DNA from: Methylobacterium gossipiicola
GTDB lineage: Bacteria; Pseudomonadota; Alphaproteobacteria; Rhizobiales; Beijerinckiaceae
Assembly (NCBI RefSeq): GCF_900113485.1
Contig: NZ_FOPM01000008.1
Span: 1-64,000 of the forward strand
DNA: 64,000 nt
Reading direction: 5' to 3'
Shown: piece by piece, positions 26,520-36,926 of the stretch
How the letters are laid out: every line of letters starts with the position of its first letter
How positions within the stretch are numbered: position 1 is the first letter of the stretch
Notes under the pieces: generated by a model
Told to the model about the DNA's origin: nothing
Databases searched by the model: none
What the model saw: the letters and a program-made list of their open reading frames with translations, nothing else
Made by a program: the position numbers and the translations under genes

Positions 26520-27313
26520 GCACCCTCACCCTGCGCCAGGAGCCGCCGGAGCGGCTCGACCTCCTCAACATCAATCCGCTCTCGCTCAGCGGTCTCAGCG
26601 AAGCCGAGGCGGCGAAGCTGCCCGTCGGCACCAGCCGCCGTGGTCTGACCCTCGGTGACTGCTTCACCATCACCCTCGACGGTTCCGAAACCCTCGTCAT
26701 CGAAGGCGGTTCGTCGCGCCTCGACCGGGTCGGCGCCTCCCTCGACGGCGGCAGCATCCGGGTCGTCGGCGATGTCGGCCAGCGCCTCGGCGCGGGCATG
26801 CGCAGCGGCACCGTCACGGTCACGGGGGCCGCCGGTCCCTTCGCCGGGTCGGGCGCGACCGGCGGCACCATCACGGTCGAGGGCGATGCCGGCGACCATG
26901 CCGGCGGAGCTGTCTACGGTGCAAAGGCCGGTCTCGACGGCGCGACCCTGATCGTCCGGGGCACGGCCGGCGATCACCTCGGCGATCGCATGCGGCGCGG
27001 TCTCATCCTCGTCGGCTCGGCCGGCGCCCATGCCGGCGCGCGGATGATCGCCGGGACCATCGCGGCGATTTCACTGGGCGACCATCCGGGTTTCGGCATG
27101 CGGCGCGGCACGATCCTGGCCGGAACCACGGGAACCGTCACCCCGAGCTTCGTCGAGACCGGGACGCACGACCTCGTGTTCCTGCGCCTCCTCGCCCGCT
27201 CGCTCCGGCCCCTGAGCGCGGAGCACGCCGACCTCGCGGCCGGTGCGCTCAAGCGCTACTCGGGCGATCTCGCGACCCTCGGCAAGGGCGAACTCTGGGT
27301 GTCGGCCGCCTGA
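26516..27313 (+). CDS. fhcC: Formyltransferase/hydrolase complex subunit FhcC
   Basis: 265 residues. Parallel beta-helix of glutamate-synthase-like Gly repeats: successive blocks GSIRVVGDVGQRLGAGMRSG, GTITVEGDAGDHAGGAVYG and GLILVGSAGAHAGARMIAG. Structural subunit that holds FhcA and FhcB together. Last gene of the fhcB-A-D-C order. About 140 bases separate it from the next small gene. Confidence 0.94.
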   Translation: MSTLTLRQEPPERLDLLNINPLSLSGLSEAEAAKLPVGTSRRGLTLGDCFTITLDGSETLVIEGGSSRLDRVGASLDGGSIRVVGDVGQRLGAGMRSGTVTVTGAAGPFAGSGATGGTITVEGDAGDHAGGAVYGAKAGLDGATLIVRGTAGDHLGDRMRRGLILVGSAGAHAGARMIAGTIAAISLGDHPGFGMRRGTILAGTTGTVTPSFVETGTHDLVFLRLLARSLRPLSAEHADLAAGALKRYSGDLATLGKGELWVSAA

Positions 27314-27455
27314 TCAGGGCTGCGACAGCGGGGCTTTCCTCTGGAGTCCCTCACGATCTTGCTTAAATTTCCCGTGCGGGCGACCTTTCCGTCCCGCCGG
27401 GAAGCCTTATCGTGCTGACCCGGACGGTTCTCCAACCCATTCCGAGATCCGGTCG

Positions 27456-27662
27456 ATGCTTCTTCTGCTCTCGATCTGCCTGTTGTCCGATCCGTCGCGA
27501 TGCCGGGAGGAGCGGATCGATCTCTCGTTCGAGGCGCGTAGCCCGACGGTGTGCCTGCGCCATTCGCAGAGCGCCCTCGCCAAATGGCAGGCCGAGCATC
27601 CCGAGTGGCACGTCAACCGCTGGCGCTGCGCCGTGCGGGGGAGTGAACCCCGCGACCTGTGA
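27456..27662 (+). CDS. Small conserved-looking protein with signal-like N terminus
   Basis: 68 residues: hydrophobic MLLLLSICLLSDPSRC, then REERIDLSFEA, VCLRHSQSALAKWQAEHP and WHVNRWRC. The SDPSRCREERIDL and WHVxRWRC pattern recurs in my memory of short alphaproteobacterial proteins, but it has no assigned role. Start ATG follows TTCCGAGATCCGG with only a weak ribosome-binding site. Between fhcC and the sensor kinase. Confidence 0.65.
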   Translation: MLLLLSICLLSDPSRCREERIDLSFEARSPTVCLRHSQSALAKWQAEHPEWHVNRWRCAVRGSEPRDL

Positions 27663-27789
27663 TCGCCGCACCCGCGTCGGCCTCCCCTTGCGAACACGGC
27701 CCGCCTGCGCATAGACACCCACTCGGTGTCGCGAAGAGGCGTGAGATTTCCGTGGCTTACGGGAGAAATAGGCAAAACTTGGCTGGCCG

Positions 27790-29400
27790 ATGCGCTCGCT
27801 GAAGGCTCGGTTTGCGCTCCTCCTCGGCAGCACCGCCGCCCTCGTCATCCTGGCGGCCCTCGGCGTGCTCGGTTCGATCGCGGCGGCCGAGCGGACCATC
27901 GACCGGACGTTGGCAGCGCAGGGGCGCCTCGAACTGCTCGTCGAATTGTCGGGACGCATGACCCAGTACGGCCTCGCCGCCCTGGAGGCCGTGAGCAATC
28001 CGGATGCGCAACCCGAGGGCCTGTCCGTCGCCCGCGCCAATGTCGATCACGCCCTCATCGCCGTGGACGAAGCCCTGGGCCGTAGCATCGCGGTGAGCAA
28101 CGATCCCCTCGACCGGACACAATACGCCGCCCGGTCGCGGCCCCTCGCCCAACTTCGTGCTGCCCGCGCCATCCTCGACCGGCAGGTCGCGCAGGTCTTG
28201 CGTCGCTCGGACGATGAGCAGCGTAAGAATGCCATCCGGGGCGCCCTCAACGGCTTCGGCGCCATGACCGGGCAACCGCTCTCGTTTCTCATCGAAGTGG
28301 AGCGCCGCTCCATGATCGCCGGCTCGGACGCCGCGCGCGAACTCTCGGCGACCCTGCGGCTCGCCTCCCTCGCGGCCGTGGCGGTGGCCCTCGCCATCCT
28401 GTTCGGCCTCTATCGGGGCGTGACCCGCCCGACGCTGGCCCGCATCGCGGCCGTGCGTCAGGCGGCCGGCGCCATCGGACGGGGCGAACTCGACACCCGG
28501 CTCTCCGTGGCGACCCGCGACGAGCTCGGCCTGCTGGTCGCCAACTTCAACCGCATGGCCGCCCGCCTCGCCCGTCGCGAAGGGCGCCTCGCCGCCGACC
28601 GGGCGGCCCTGGAGGATACCGTGGCGGTCCGAACCACCGATCTGCGCACCGCCAATGAGCGCCTGGAAGCGGTGGACCGGTCGCGCCGTCGCTTCTTCGC
28701 CGATGTCAGTCATGAATTGCGCACGCCCCTGACGGTGATCCTGGGGGAATGCGACATCGCCGCCCGTTCGGCGGGACGACCCGGCATCGATCACGCACCG
28801 GTCTTCGCCACCATCCGCAAGCGTGCCCTGCGGCTGCAACGCCGGGTCGAGGATCTGCTTCGAGTCGCCCGCTCGGAATCCGGCCAGATCGAACTCGACC
28901 GGCGGCCCGTCCTTGCATCGGTGATCCTCACCGACGCCATCGACGGGATGGCCTCCGAGGCGGCCCGCCGCCGCGTGAGCCTCGCCCTCGAACCGATCAC
29001 GGCCGATGCGACCCTCCTGGCCGATCGGGAATGGCTGCGTCAGGTTCTGGAAAGTCTCGTCGACAACGCTCTCCGGCACGCCCAAGGGCTCACCCGCGTG
29101 ACCCTGGCGCTCGATGTTTCGTCCGGCGATTCAGCGATCCTCACGGTTACCGATGACGGTCCGGGATTTTCGCGGGCCGGCGAAGCCCTGTTCGAACGTT
29201 TCCGCCGCGAGAGCCCCTCGGGCGAGACCGGGTTCGGCATCGGCCTGGCCCTGGCGCGCTGGGTCGTGGAGCGGCATGATGGCACCATCCAGTTGAGGGC
29301 AGCCCCATCGGGGCGAGGCGCTCGGGTCGCCCTCGCCTTGCCGGTCTCCGACGGCACAATGACCCCCACCCATTCCATCGAGAAGGAGCCCACCGCATGA
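27790..29400 (+). CDS. Membrane sensor histidine kinase
   Basis: 536 residues. TM1 near residues 9-30, a periplasmic region to about 187, TM2 near 188-208, HAMP, then the kinase core with the phospho-acceptor histidine H308 (ADVSHELRTPLTVI), N box LVDNALRHA, G1 DDGPGFS and G2 GFGIGLAL. The periplasmic domain has no recognised family. Stop overlaps the response-regulator start (ATGA). Lies between fhcC and pqqA, so a methylotrophy signal is plausible but not shown. Confidence 0.92.
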   Translation: MRSLKARFALLLGSTAALVILAALGVLGSIAAAERTIDRTLAAQGRLELLVELSGRMTQYGLAALEAVSNPDAQPEGLSVARANVDHALIAVDEALGRSIAVSNDPLDRTQYAARSRPLAQLRAARAILDRQVAQVLRRSDDEQRKNAIRGALNGFGAMTGQPLSFLIEVERRSMIAGSDAARELSATLRLASLAAVAVALAILFGLYRGVTRPTLARIAAVRQAAGAIGRGELDTRLSVATRDELGLLVANFNRMAARLARREGRLAADRAALEDTVAVRTTDLRTANERLEAVDRSRRRFFADVSHELRTPLTVILGECDIAARSAGRPGIDHAPVFATIRKRALRLQRRVEDLLRVARSESGQIELDRRPVLASVILTDAIDGMASEAARRRVSLALEPITADATLLADREWLRQVLESLVDNALRHAQGLTRVTLALDVSSGDSAILTVTDDGPGFSRAGEALFERFRRESPSGETGFGIGLALARWVVERHDGTIQLRAAPSGRGARVALALPVSDGTMTPTHSIEKEPTA

Positions 29401-30101
29401 CACGGGTGTTGATCGTCGAGGATGACAGCGACATCCGCGCCATGCTCGCGCGCGGGCTGGAAGCGGAAGGGTTCTCGGTGGGCGTCGCCGGCTGCGTCGA
29501 CGATGCCTTGGTGGCGGCGCGCGATTCCGCGCCGGAGGCCGTGGTGCTCGACATCACGCTCCCCGACGGGTCGGGCCACGACGTCTGCCGCTCCCTGCGC
29601 GAAGGGGGCTATCCCGGCCCGATCCTGTTCCTCTCCGCCCGCGACGAGGTGCGCGACCGGGTCGAGGGACTGGCCCTCGGTGCCGACGACTACATCGTCA
29701 AGCCGTTCGTGTTCGACGAACTCCTCGCCCGCCTGCAGACGCATCTCCTGCGGCGCAAGGAATCCGAGGAGCCGCGCACCATCGTCACCGCCGGGCGCCT
29801 CGTCCTCGACCTCAACATCCGTCAGGTCGGATTCGCGGATGCGACCGCGCGTCTCACGCCCCGCGAGGCGGAGTTGCTGGCGCTCCTCATGGACAAGTCC
29901 AACCAGCCGGTGTCGCGGGGCGACATCTTCGACAAGCTCTGGGCCGGACAGGGCGGCCTGTCGCTGAATGTGGTCGATGTCTACGTGGGTTACCTGCGCA
30001 CCAAGTTGTCGGATTTCGTGCGTCTGGGCGGTCCGGTCATCGTCACCGTGCGCGGACGCGGCTTCATGCTCGATCTCAAGGGGCAGGATTTTCGGCACTG
30101 A
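29397..30101 (+). CDS. OmpR-family response regulator
   Basis: 234 residues. Receiver with acidic pair EDD near residue 8-10, phospho-acceptor D52 (VVLDITLPDGSG) and K in YIVKPF, then a winged-helix DNA-binding domain (LTPREAELLALLMDKSNQPVSRGDI and VDVYVGYLRTKL). Partner of the preceding kinase. Pairs directly in front of pqqA, 181 bases away, and could act on pqq or on other targets. Confidence 0.93.
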   Translation: MTRVLIVEDDSDIRAMLARGLEAEGFSVGVAGCVDDALVAARDSAPEAVVLDITLPDGSGHDVCRSLREGGYPGPILFLSARDEVRDRVEGLALGADDYIVKPFVFDELLARLQTHLLRRKESEEPRTIVTAGRLVLDLNIRQVGFADATARLTPREAELLALLMDKSNQPVSRGDIFDKLWAGQGGLSLNVVDVYVGYLRTKLSDFVRLGGPVIVTVRGRGFMLDLKGQDFRH

Positions 30102-30157
30102 AAACGGGGAGAACGGGGTTTTTCGATGGACGTCAGGACGATCCGGCAATTTAGCGC

Positions 30158-30186
30158 TTGCCCTGCCGGATAGAATTGTCGATATA
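30158..30186 (+). promoter_or_regulatory. Candidate pqqA promoter
   Basis: TTGCCC (30158-30163) and GATATA (30181-30186) are 17 bases apart, in an AT-richer stretch about 95 bases before pqqA. Weak match to the sigma-70 consensus, but correctly spaced and placed. Confidence 0.35.
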
Positions 30187-30282
30187 GCTCTCGCGACAGA
30201 AACCACTGCGCCGTCAGTGTCTTACGATCTTCTTATGATTGGTCGGGACAGTGCCGTACAAAAGAAACTCTGGAGAAACACC

Positions 30283-30372
30283 ATGACCTGGGCTGCCCCC
30301 ATCGTTTCCGAGATCTGCGTCGGCATGGAAGTCACGAGCTACGAGTCGGCCGAGATCGATACCTTCAACTAA
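30283..30372 (+). CDS. pqqA: PQQ precursor peptide PqqA
   Basis: 29-residue ribosomally made precursor of pyrroloquinoline quinone. Contains Glu16 and Tyr20 in EVTSY, the two residues that PqqE cross-links and that become the cofactor. ATG with a GGAG ribosome-binding site eight bases upstream (CTGGAGAAACACC). Too short for automatic gene calling. Followed 45 bases later by pqqB. Confidence 0.96.
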   Translation: MTWAAPIVSEICVGMEVTSYESAEIDTFN

Positions 30373-30417
30373 CGTTGTTGGGGCGAGCCTGAGGAGCGGG
30401 ACGGCGTTGGTTCAGCC

Positions 30418-31317
30418 ATGCATGTCGTAATCCTCGGTTCCGCCGCGGGCGGCGGCCTTCCTCAGTGGAATTGCCGCTGCCCGATCTGCTCCCTCGCCCG
30501 CGAGGATTCCAGCCGCGTCAGGCCGCGGACCCAGTCGAGCATCGCCGTCTCCCCCGATGGAGAGCGCTGGCTCCTGGTGAATGCCTCCCCCGATATCCGG
30601 CAGCAACTGTTCGATACGCCGGCCCTGCATCCGCGCGAAGGGCTGCGGCACTCGCCGATCCATGCGGTTTTGCTCACCAACGGCGATGTCGATCATGTCG
30701 CCGGTCTGTTGACCCTGCGCGAAGGCCAGCCCTTCACACTGTACGGCACGTCCGGCATCCTCGATTCCGTCAACGCCAACAGGGTGTTCGATGTGATGGC
30801 CGAGGATGTGGTCGCCCGTGAGCCCATCGGCCTCGATGCCACCTTCGAGCCCGTGCCGGGCCTGACCGTCACCCTATTTTCCGTGCCCGGCAAGGTGCCG
30901 CTCTGGCTCGAAGGCGAGACCGTCGAACTCGGCGCCGAGACCGAGACCACCGTCGGGGCGATGATTGAAGCGAATGGCCGGCGGATTGCCTATGTCCCCG
31001 GTTGCGCCCGAGTGACCGACAAGCTCAAGTCGCAACTCGACGGCGCCGATGTCCTGCTGTTCGACGGGACGGTGCTGTTCGACGACGACATGATTCTCGC
31101 CGGTGTCGGGACCAAGACCGGCTGGCGCATGGGGCATGTGCCCATGGCCGGGCAGAACGGCTCCGTTGCCTCCCTCGCCGAGGTCGAGATCGGCCGGCGC
31201 ATCTTCGTTCACATCAACAACACCAACCCAGTCCTCGTGGAAGGGTCTCCGGAGCGGCTCGCCGTCGAGGCCAAGGGGTGGACCGTCGGGTATGATGGGT
31301 TGAGCCTGTCGCTCTGA
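30418..31317 (+). CDS. pqqB: PQQ biosynthesis protein PqqB
   Basis: 299 residues, metallo-beta-lactamase fold, an iron hydroxylase acting on the tyrosine of the peptide precursor. Begins MHVVILGSAAGGGLPQWNC, with CPICSLA, TNGDVDHVAGLLTLREG and a C-terminal HINNTNP. The expected HxHxDH is replaced by NGDVDH, as usual for PqqB. 159 bases separate it from pqqCD. Confidence 0.95.
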   Translation: MHVVILGSAAGGGLPQWNCRCPICSLAREDSSRVRPRTQSSIAVSPDGERWLLVNASPDIRQQLFDTPALHPREGLRHSPIHAVLLTNGDVDHVAGLLTLREGQPFTLYGTSGILDSVNANRVFDVMAEDVVAREPIGLDATFEPVPGLTVTLFSVPGKVPLWLEGETVELGAETETTVGAMIEANGRRIAYVPGCARVTDKLKSQLDGADVLLFDGTVLFDDDMILAGVGTKTGWRMGHVPMAGQNGSVASLAEVEIGRRIFVHINNTNPVLVEGSPERLAVEAKGWTVGYDGLSLSL

Positions 31318-31376
31318 CGCGTCGCCGAAAAGCGATGGGGTGGCAATTTTCTGCCGACCAATTACATAACGCGCAA

Positions 31377-31382
31377 TATAAT
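31377..31382 (+). promoter_or_regulatory. Perfect TATAAT upstream of pqqCD
   Basis: TATAAT in a locally AT-rich patch (CAATTACATAACGCGCAATATAATC) inside the pqqB-pqqCD gap. The -35 at the right distance is poor. It could be an internal promoter for pqqCD-pqqE and the exported genes. Confidence 0.3.
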
Positions 31383-31476
31383 CGCGTCTGCGGCGTCGCT
31401 GGTCTGACACGGTCCTGCGCGCCATCTAGAAGACGCCTTCAGACAAAGCCTCTTCGTCGGACTCGGATCACGCCCC

Positions 31477-32559
31477 ATGACAGCGCCATTCCCCACGCCC
31501 GTCACCGATGAGACCCAGCGTCTGCTGAGCCCGGATGAACTCGCGGCGGCGCTGCGCGATATCGGTGCGCGGCGCTATCACAACCTGCATCCGTTCCATC
31601 GCTTGCTGCACGACGGCAAGCTCAACAAGGACCAGGTCCGCGCCTGGGCCCTCAACCGCTACTATTATCAGGCGATGATCCCCATCAAGGATGCCGCCGT
31701 GCTGGCCCGGATGGAGGATGCGGGCCTGCGCCGGATTTGGCGCCAGCGCATCGTCGATCACGACGGCGACGCCCCCGGTGATGGCGGCATCGAGCGCTGG
31801 CTCAAGCTCGCCGAGGGCGTCGGGTTCGCGCGGGACTACGTGGAATCGACGCAAGGCATCCTGTCGGCCACCCGGTTTTCCGTCGATGCCTACGTGCATT
31901 TCGTCAAGGAGCGCTCGCTCCTCGAAGCCATCGCCTCGTCGCTGACGGAGATGTTCTCACCGACCATCATCTCCGAGCGCGTCGCCGGGATGCTGAAGAA
32001 CTACGACTTCATCACCAAGGACACTCTGGCGTATTTCGACAAGCGCATGACCCAGGCGCCGCGTGACGCCGATTTCGCCCTCGACTACGTTCAGAAACAC
32101 GCCACCACGCCGGAGCTGCAGCGTCAGGCCATGGCGGCCCTGACCTTCAAGTGCAACGTGCTGTGGACCCAACTCGATGCCCTGTACTTCGCGTATGTGG
32201 CGCCCGGATTGATCCCGCCCGACGCCTGGACCCCCGGCACCGGCCTCGTGGCCGAGACGGCGACGGCGCAGGCGGCCGGGACCGGCACCCTCGGCCCGCA
32301 CGACGTGCCGCGCCTGCCCCGTGGCGTGCGCCTGCGCCACGATGCCGTCCGCAATCAGCACGTGCTCCTCGCCCCCGAGCGGACCTTCGACCTCGACGCC
32401 AATGCCGTGGCGGTCCTCGAAGTCGTCGACGGCACCCGGAGCGTGCGCGACATCGCCGGGCTGCTCGCGGAGAAATTCACCGCCGACCGCACCGTGATCG
32501 AGGCCGACATCCTCGTCATGTTGAACGATCTCGCCACGAAACGGGTTCTGGAGCGATGA
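31477..32559 (+). CDS. pqqCD: PqqC-PqqD fusion protein
   Basis: 360 residues in two parts. Residues 1-250 are PqqC, the cofactorless oxidase that closes and oxidises the last intermediate ([33 protein letters not shown]). After a linker rich in Ala/Thr/Gly, residues 270-360 are PqqD ([27 protein letters not shown]), which presents the PqqA peptide to PqqE. The fusion is typical of methylobacteria. Stop overlaps the pqqE ATG. Confidence 0.96.
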   Translation: MTAPFPTPVTDETQRLLSPDELAAALRDIGARRYHNLHPFHRLLHDGKLNKDQVRAWALNRYYYQAMIPIKDAAVLARMEDAGLRRIWRQRIVDHDGDAPGDGGIERWLKLAEGVGFARDYVESTQGILSATRFSVDAYVHFVKERSLLEAIASSLTEMFSPTIISERVAGMLKNYDFITKDTLAYFDKRMTQAPRDADFALDYVQKHATTPELQRQAMAALTFKCNVLWTQLDALYFAYVAPGLIPPDAWTPGTGLVAETATAQAAGTGTLGPHDVPRLPRGVRLRHDAVRNQHVLLAPERTFDLDANAVAVLEVVDGTRSVRDIAGLLAEKFTADRTVIEADILVMLNDLATKRVLER

Positions 32560-33713
32560 ACGCCATCACGCCGAATGCCCCCGCCCTGCCGGCGCCCGTC
32601 GGTCTCCTGGCCGAACTCACGCATCGCTGCCCCCTGCGTTGCCCGTATTGCTCGAACCCCCTCGAACTCGACCGGCGTTCGGGGGAGCTCGACACGGCGA
32701 CGTGGCAGCGGGTGCTGACGGAGGCGGCGGCCCTCGGCGTGCTGCATGTCCACCTGTCGGGCGGTGAGCCGACGGCGCGCAACGACATCGTCGAGATCAC
32801 CCAGACCTGCGCCAAGCTCGGGCTCTATTCGAACCTCATCACCTCGGGCGTCGGTGGGGCGTTGGCCAAGCTCGACGCGCTCTACGACGTCGGTCTCGAC
32901 CACGTGCAGCTATCGGTGCAGGGCGTCGACGCGGCCAATGCCGAGAAGATCGGGGGGTTGAAGAACGCCCAACCCCAAAAGTTCGCCTTCGCCGAGCGGG
33001 TGACGCAACTCGGCCTGCCCCTCACCCTCAACTCGGTGATCCACCGGGGCAACATCCACGAGGTCGAAGGCTTCATCGATCTCGCGGTGACGCTCGGGGC
33101 GAAGCGCCTCGAGGTGGCCCACACCCAGTATTACGGCTGGGCCTACGTCAATCGCGCCGCCCTGATGCCGAACAAGGCCGAGGTGGATCGCTCGATCCGT
33201 ATCGTCGAAGCCGCACGCGAGCGCCTGAAGGGCCAGCTCGTCATCGACCTCGTGGTGCCCGACTATTACGCGAAATACCCCAAGGCCTGCGCCGGCGGAT
33301 GGGGGCGCAAGCTCATGAACGTCACCCCGGCCGGCAAGGTTCTGCCCTGCCACGCCGCCGAGACCATCAAGCAACTCGAATTCTGGTACGTCACCGACCA
33401 TTCCCTGGGTGACATCTGGGCCAATTCGCCGGCCTTCACCGCTTATCGCGGCACCGACTGGATGCAGGAGCCCTGCCGCTCCTGCGACCGGCGCGAGAAG
33501 GACTGGGGCGGATGCCGCTGTCAGGCCCTTGCCCTCGCGGGTGACGCGGCCGCGACGGACCCGGCCTGCTCGCTCTCGCCCCTGCACGCGAAGGTGCGGG
33601 ATCTTGCCACGGAGGAAGCGGCCGAGACGCCGCCGGACTACACGTACCGAACCATCGGGAGTAATGTGCAATCCAATGTGCGGTCTCCGCTCAACGAGGA
33701 AGCGCCCCTTTGA
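32556..33713 (+). CDS. pqqE: PqqA peptide cyclase PqqE (radical SAM/SPASM)
   Basis: 385 residues. Radical SAM enzyme that forms the Glu-Tyr carbon-carbon cross-link in PqqA. The 4Fe-4S site is C25, C29 and C32 (CPLRCPYC). The C-terminal SPASM region has [22 protein letters not shown] and [12 protein letters not shown] overlaps the pqqCD stop, and the TGA overlaps the TTG of the following exported protein gene. Confidence 0.97.
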   Translation: MNAITPNAPALPAPVGLLAELTHRCPLRCPYCSNPLELDRRSGELDTATWQRVLTEAAALGVLHVHLSGGEPTARNDIVEITQTCAKLGLYSNLITSGVGGALAKLDALYDVGLDHVQLSVQGVDAANAEKIGGLKNAQPQKFAFAERVTQLGLPLTLNSVIHRGNIHEVEGFIDLAVTLGAKRLEVAHTQYYGWAYVNRAALMPNKAEVDRSIRIVEAARERLKGQLVIDLVVPDYYAKYPKACAGGWGRKLMNVTPAGKVLPCHAAETIKQLEFWYVTDHSLGDIWANSPAFTAYRGTDWMQEPCRSCDRREKDWGGCRCQALALAGDAAATDPACSLSPLHAKVRDLATEEAAETPPDYTYRTIGSNVQSNVRSPLNEEAPL

Positions 33714-34420
33714 AGTTCGTTCCCCTTGCCGCCCTGCTCATGCTCGCGGCGTCTCCCGTCCTGGCCGAAGGCACCTCCACCGTGGAGACCCCGGCCATGA
33801 CCCCCGCCAGCACAAGTGCTCCCAACGCGTCCGACCTGTTGTTCGAGAAGCCGCAGATGAAGAACGTGCCGCCCGGCACGAAGCTCACCTACGCGTATCT
33901 GCGTCGCAGCGGCATCTCCAAGGGGCCGTTCGGGCCGCCCATGGACGACACCATCAAGCTCGGGGTCGAGCCCGGCAAGACCGCCGACGGCCGCGATATC
34001 CGCGTGGAGATGTTCTCGGGCGCCAACCGGTTTCCCGCCGGCCCGTTCGAGGACATGCCGGGCAACCCGGTGATGACGCTGTTCCTCGAGCATCACCTCA
34101 TGGACATGGCCCGGGTGCTGTCGGCCAATCCGCGCTACATCAAGAACGCCATCCGCAAGGGGCTTCGCGACAACGCCACGGTGACGCCGACCACCGTGGA
34201 CTATCAGGGGCAGAAGGTACCCGCCTGGCGCGTCGAGACGCAGCCGTTCGTGGATGACCGGATGAAGGAGCGCATGCGGGGGCTGGAGAACATCCGCTAC
34301 ACCTTCGTGACCTCCGACGCCGTACCCGGCGAATTGGTGTCCATCGAAGCGCAGTCGAAGACCGCCGATGGTGGCGAACTCCTGGAAGAGAAGTTGACCT
34401 ATGTCCCGAACGCTGGTTGA
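33710..34420 (+). CDS. Exported protein of unknown function coupled to pqqE
   Basis: 236 residues. Signal peptide [19 protein letters not shown], then a Thr/Ser/Ala-rich spacer and a folded region with [32 protein letters not shown] and [19 protein letters not shown] start inside the pqqE stop codon (TTGA), so it is tied to pqqE translation. No domain is recognised. It could be a periplasmic helper of PQQ or quinoprotein enzymes, or simply a cargo of the transcript. The frame ends overlapping the next gene by 20 bases. Confidence 0.85.
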   Translation: MKFVPLAALLMLAASPVLAEGTSTVETPAMTPASTSAPNASDLLFEKPQMKNVPPGTKLTYAYLRRSGISKGPFGPPMDDTIKLGVEPGKTADGRDIRVEMFSGANRFPAGPFEDMPGNPVMTLFLEHHLMDMARVLSANPRYIKNAIRKGLRDNATVTPTTVDYQGQKVPAWRVETQPFVDDRMKERMRGLENIRYTFVTSDAVPGELVSIEAQSKTADGGELLEEKLTYVPNAG

Positions 34421-34787
34421 GCGCGTCGCCCGGTCGGTCCTTCCGGCTGCGATCCTGGCGACGTCCCTGATGGCCGGGCCGGTGAAGGCCGCGGAATCGG
34501 AGAACGATTATCCGACGGAAGCGCGGGCCGATTACATCTTCGGCTGCATGGCGGCCAATGGCCAGTCTCGCGAATCCCTGTCGCGCTGCTCGTGCTCCCT
34601 CGACGCCCTCGCGTCGATCCTGCCCTACGACCGTTACGTCCAGGCCAGCACCGTGCTGTCCATGCGCCAGGGCATCGGGCAGCGGGCCAACGAGTTCAAA
34701 TCGACCAAGGTGTTCGACGACAAGGTGGCCGAACTGCGCCGCGCGCAGGCGGAGGCCGAGATCCGCTGCTATCGCGGCGGGGCCTGA
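34401..34787 (+). CDS. Exported four-cysteine protein at the end of the pqq operon
   Basis: 128 residues. Signal peptide with cleavage near residue 30 (MAGPVKAAES). Cysteines at 49, 63, 65 and 123, in YIFGCMAANGQ, LSRCSCSLDAL and EIRCYRGGA, suggest two disulfides or a CxC metal site in the periplasm. ATG overlaps the upstream gene by 20 bases. Unknown function. Strong terminator follows 48 bases after the stop, marking the end of the pqq unit. Confidence 0.85.
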   Translation: MSRTLVERVARSVLPAAILATSLMAGPVKAAESENDYPTEARADYIFGCMAANGQSRESLSRCSCSLDALASILPYDRYVQASTVLSMRQGIGQRANEFKSTKVFDDKVAELRRAQAEAEIRCYRGGA

Positions 34788-34835
34788 CCGGCCGGGCCGA
34801 CGCTCCGGTTGGATCCGGATGGCTGCTCTTGGAAA

Positions 34836-34866
34836 GGGCGTGGTCTGAGACGGACCACGCCCTTTT
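34836..34866 (+). terminator. Intrinsic terminator of the pqq operon
   Basis: Perfect 10-bp stem GGGCGTGGTC / GACCACGCCC with loop TGAGACG, followed by TTTTG. Confidence 0.85.
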
Positions 34867-34884
34867 GTTTGCCCGATCGCGGCC

Positions 34885-35538
34885 TCAGCTTTCGCCGCGC
34901 GCGACCCGGGCCTCGTATTCGGAAATCTCGATCCTGCCCTCATTCTGAACGCGGGCCTTGTCCTCGTCGGAGATCACGTCGCCGACCATGTCGAGGCGCT
35001 TCCACAGGGCGAGGGGGGTCTCCTTGTCGGGCGTCGGCACATACCGGTTCTGCGACACCTTCTGGTACTTGTGGATGTAGCGCGGGCAATTGACCCAGGC
35101 CTTCGTCACCTCGATCCGCACGAGATACTTGGCCTCGGTGTACTCGGCCATCAGGGGGTCGTCGCGCAGCATCCGGGCATGGCCCTGGACGCGGACCCGG
35201 TGCGGGGTCTCGAAATCGATGAACAGCAGACCGACCTTGGACTGCCCCTCGATGTTGCCCATCGAATACCACATGCCGTTGCCGTCGAAGCCCGGGAACA
35301 CGAGGGTGGTGGGATCGAGCACCTTCACGAAGCCGGTGCCGCCGCCCTTGTACGAGACGGTGGGCATGCCGTCCGGATCGACGGTGGAGAGGAAGAACAT
35401 GTCCCGGCTGCCGATGAAGGCTGCCTCGGTCTCTCCGATCCGGTCCTGGACCCAGCCCGTATCCAGGCGCTCCGCCAGCTTGACGGTGTTGTACTCCTCC
35501 TGCAGTGCGCGATGGGCGTCGTAGTAGAGCGATGCCAT
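34885..35538 (-). CDS. Pyridoxamine 5'-phosphate oxidase-related (FMN-binding split barrel) protein
   Basis: 217 residues. Contains EAAFIGSRDMFFLSTVDPDGMPTVSYKGG and FPGFDGNGMWYSMGNIEG...VGLLFIDFETP, the flavin-binding pattern of PNPOx-like oxidoreductases. Probably an FMN- or F420-like reductase acting on a small molecule, not necessarily pyridoxine synthesis. It is convergent with the pqq operon, and the start ATG is followed by the expected helix. Confidence 0.8.
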   Translation of the reverse strand: MASLYYDAHRALQEEYNTVKLAERLDTGWVQDRIGETEAAFIGSRDMFFLSTVDPDGMPTVSYKGGGTGFVKVLDPTTLVFPGFDGNGMWYSMGNIEGQSKVGLLFIDFETPHRVRVQGHARMLRDDPLMAEYTEAKYLVRIEVTKAWVNCPRYIHKYQKVSQNRYVPTPDKETPLALWKRLDMVGDVISDEDKARVQNEGRIEISEYEARVARGES

Positions 35539-35710
35539 TTCCGTGTCCTCCGGTTTCGGCTGCTCTCACGTGGGCTGCCGTTGCGGGGAGGAATGCCGGG
35601 ATTTCTTGGAGATCACAACACCGGTGCGCCTCCTTCTCTCCTTTGGGGGAAAGGGTGGCCCGCGCGAAAAAGCCGGCGCCGCTTTCGCGACACCGGCTGT
35701 CCCACGACAT

Positions 35711-35733
35711 GCGGCCGAGCGAAGCCCGGCCGC
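35711..35733 (-). other. Hairpin shortly after ilvC
   Basis: A 7-bp stem GCGGCCG / CGGCCGC 16 bases after the ilvC stop, without a U tract beyond it (U-rich sequence lies before the stem). Probably a weak 3'-end structure. Confidence 0.3.
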
Positions 35734-35748
35734 AAAATCCCGAAAAAA

Positions 35749-36813
<1,065 letters not shown>

Positions 36814-36926
36814 TCATCTGAAACAGCATCCGCGCGGCCGTGCGATCCGCGCGCTTTTAGCGAGGCGATCCCCTTGACGGAAGGGGAATTGTCGCACGGC
36901 CCCGTTCTTTACCCCGCGACGGCCCT

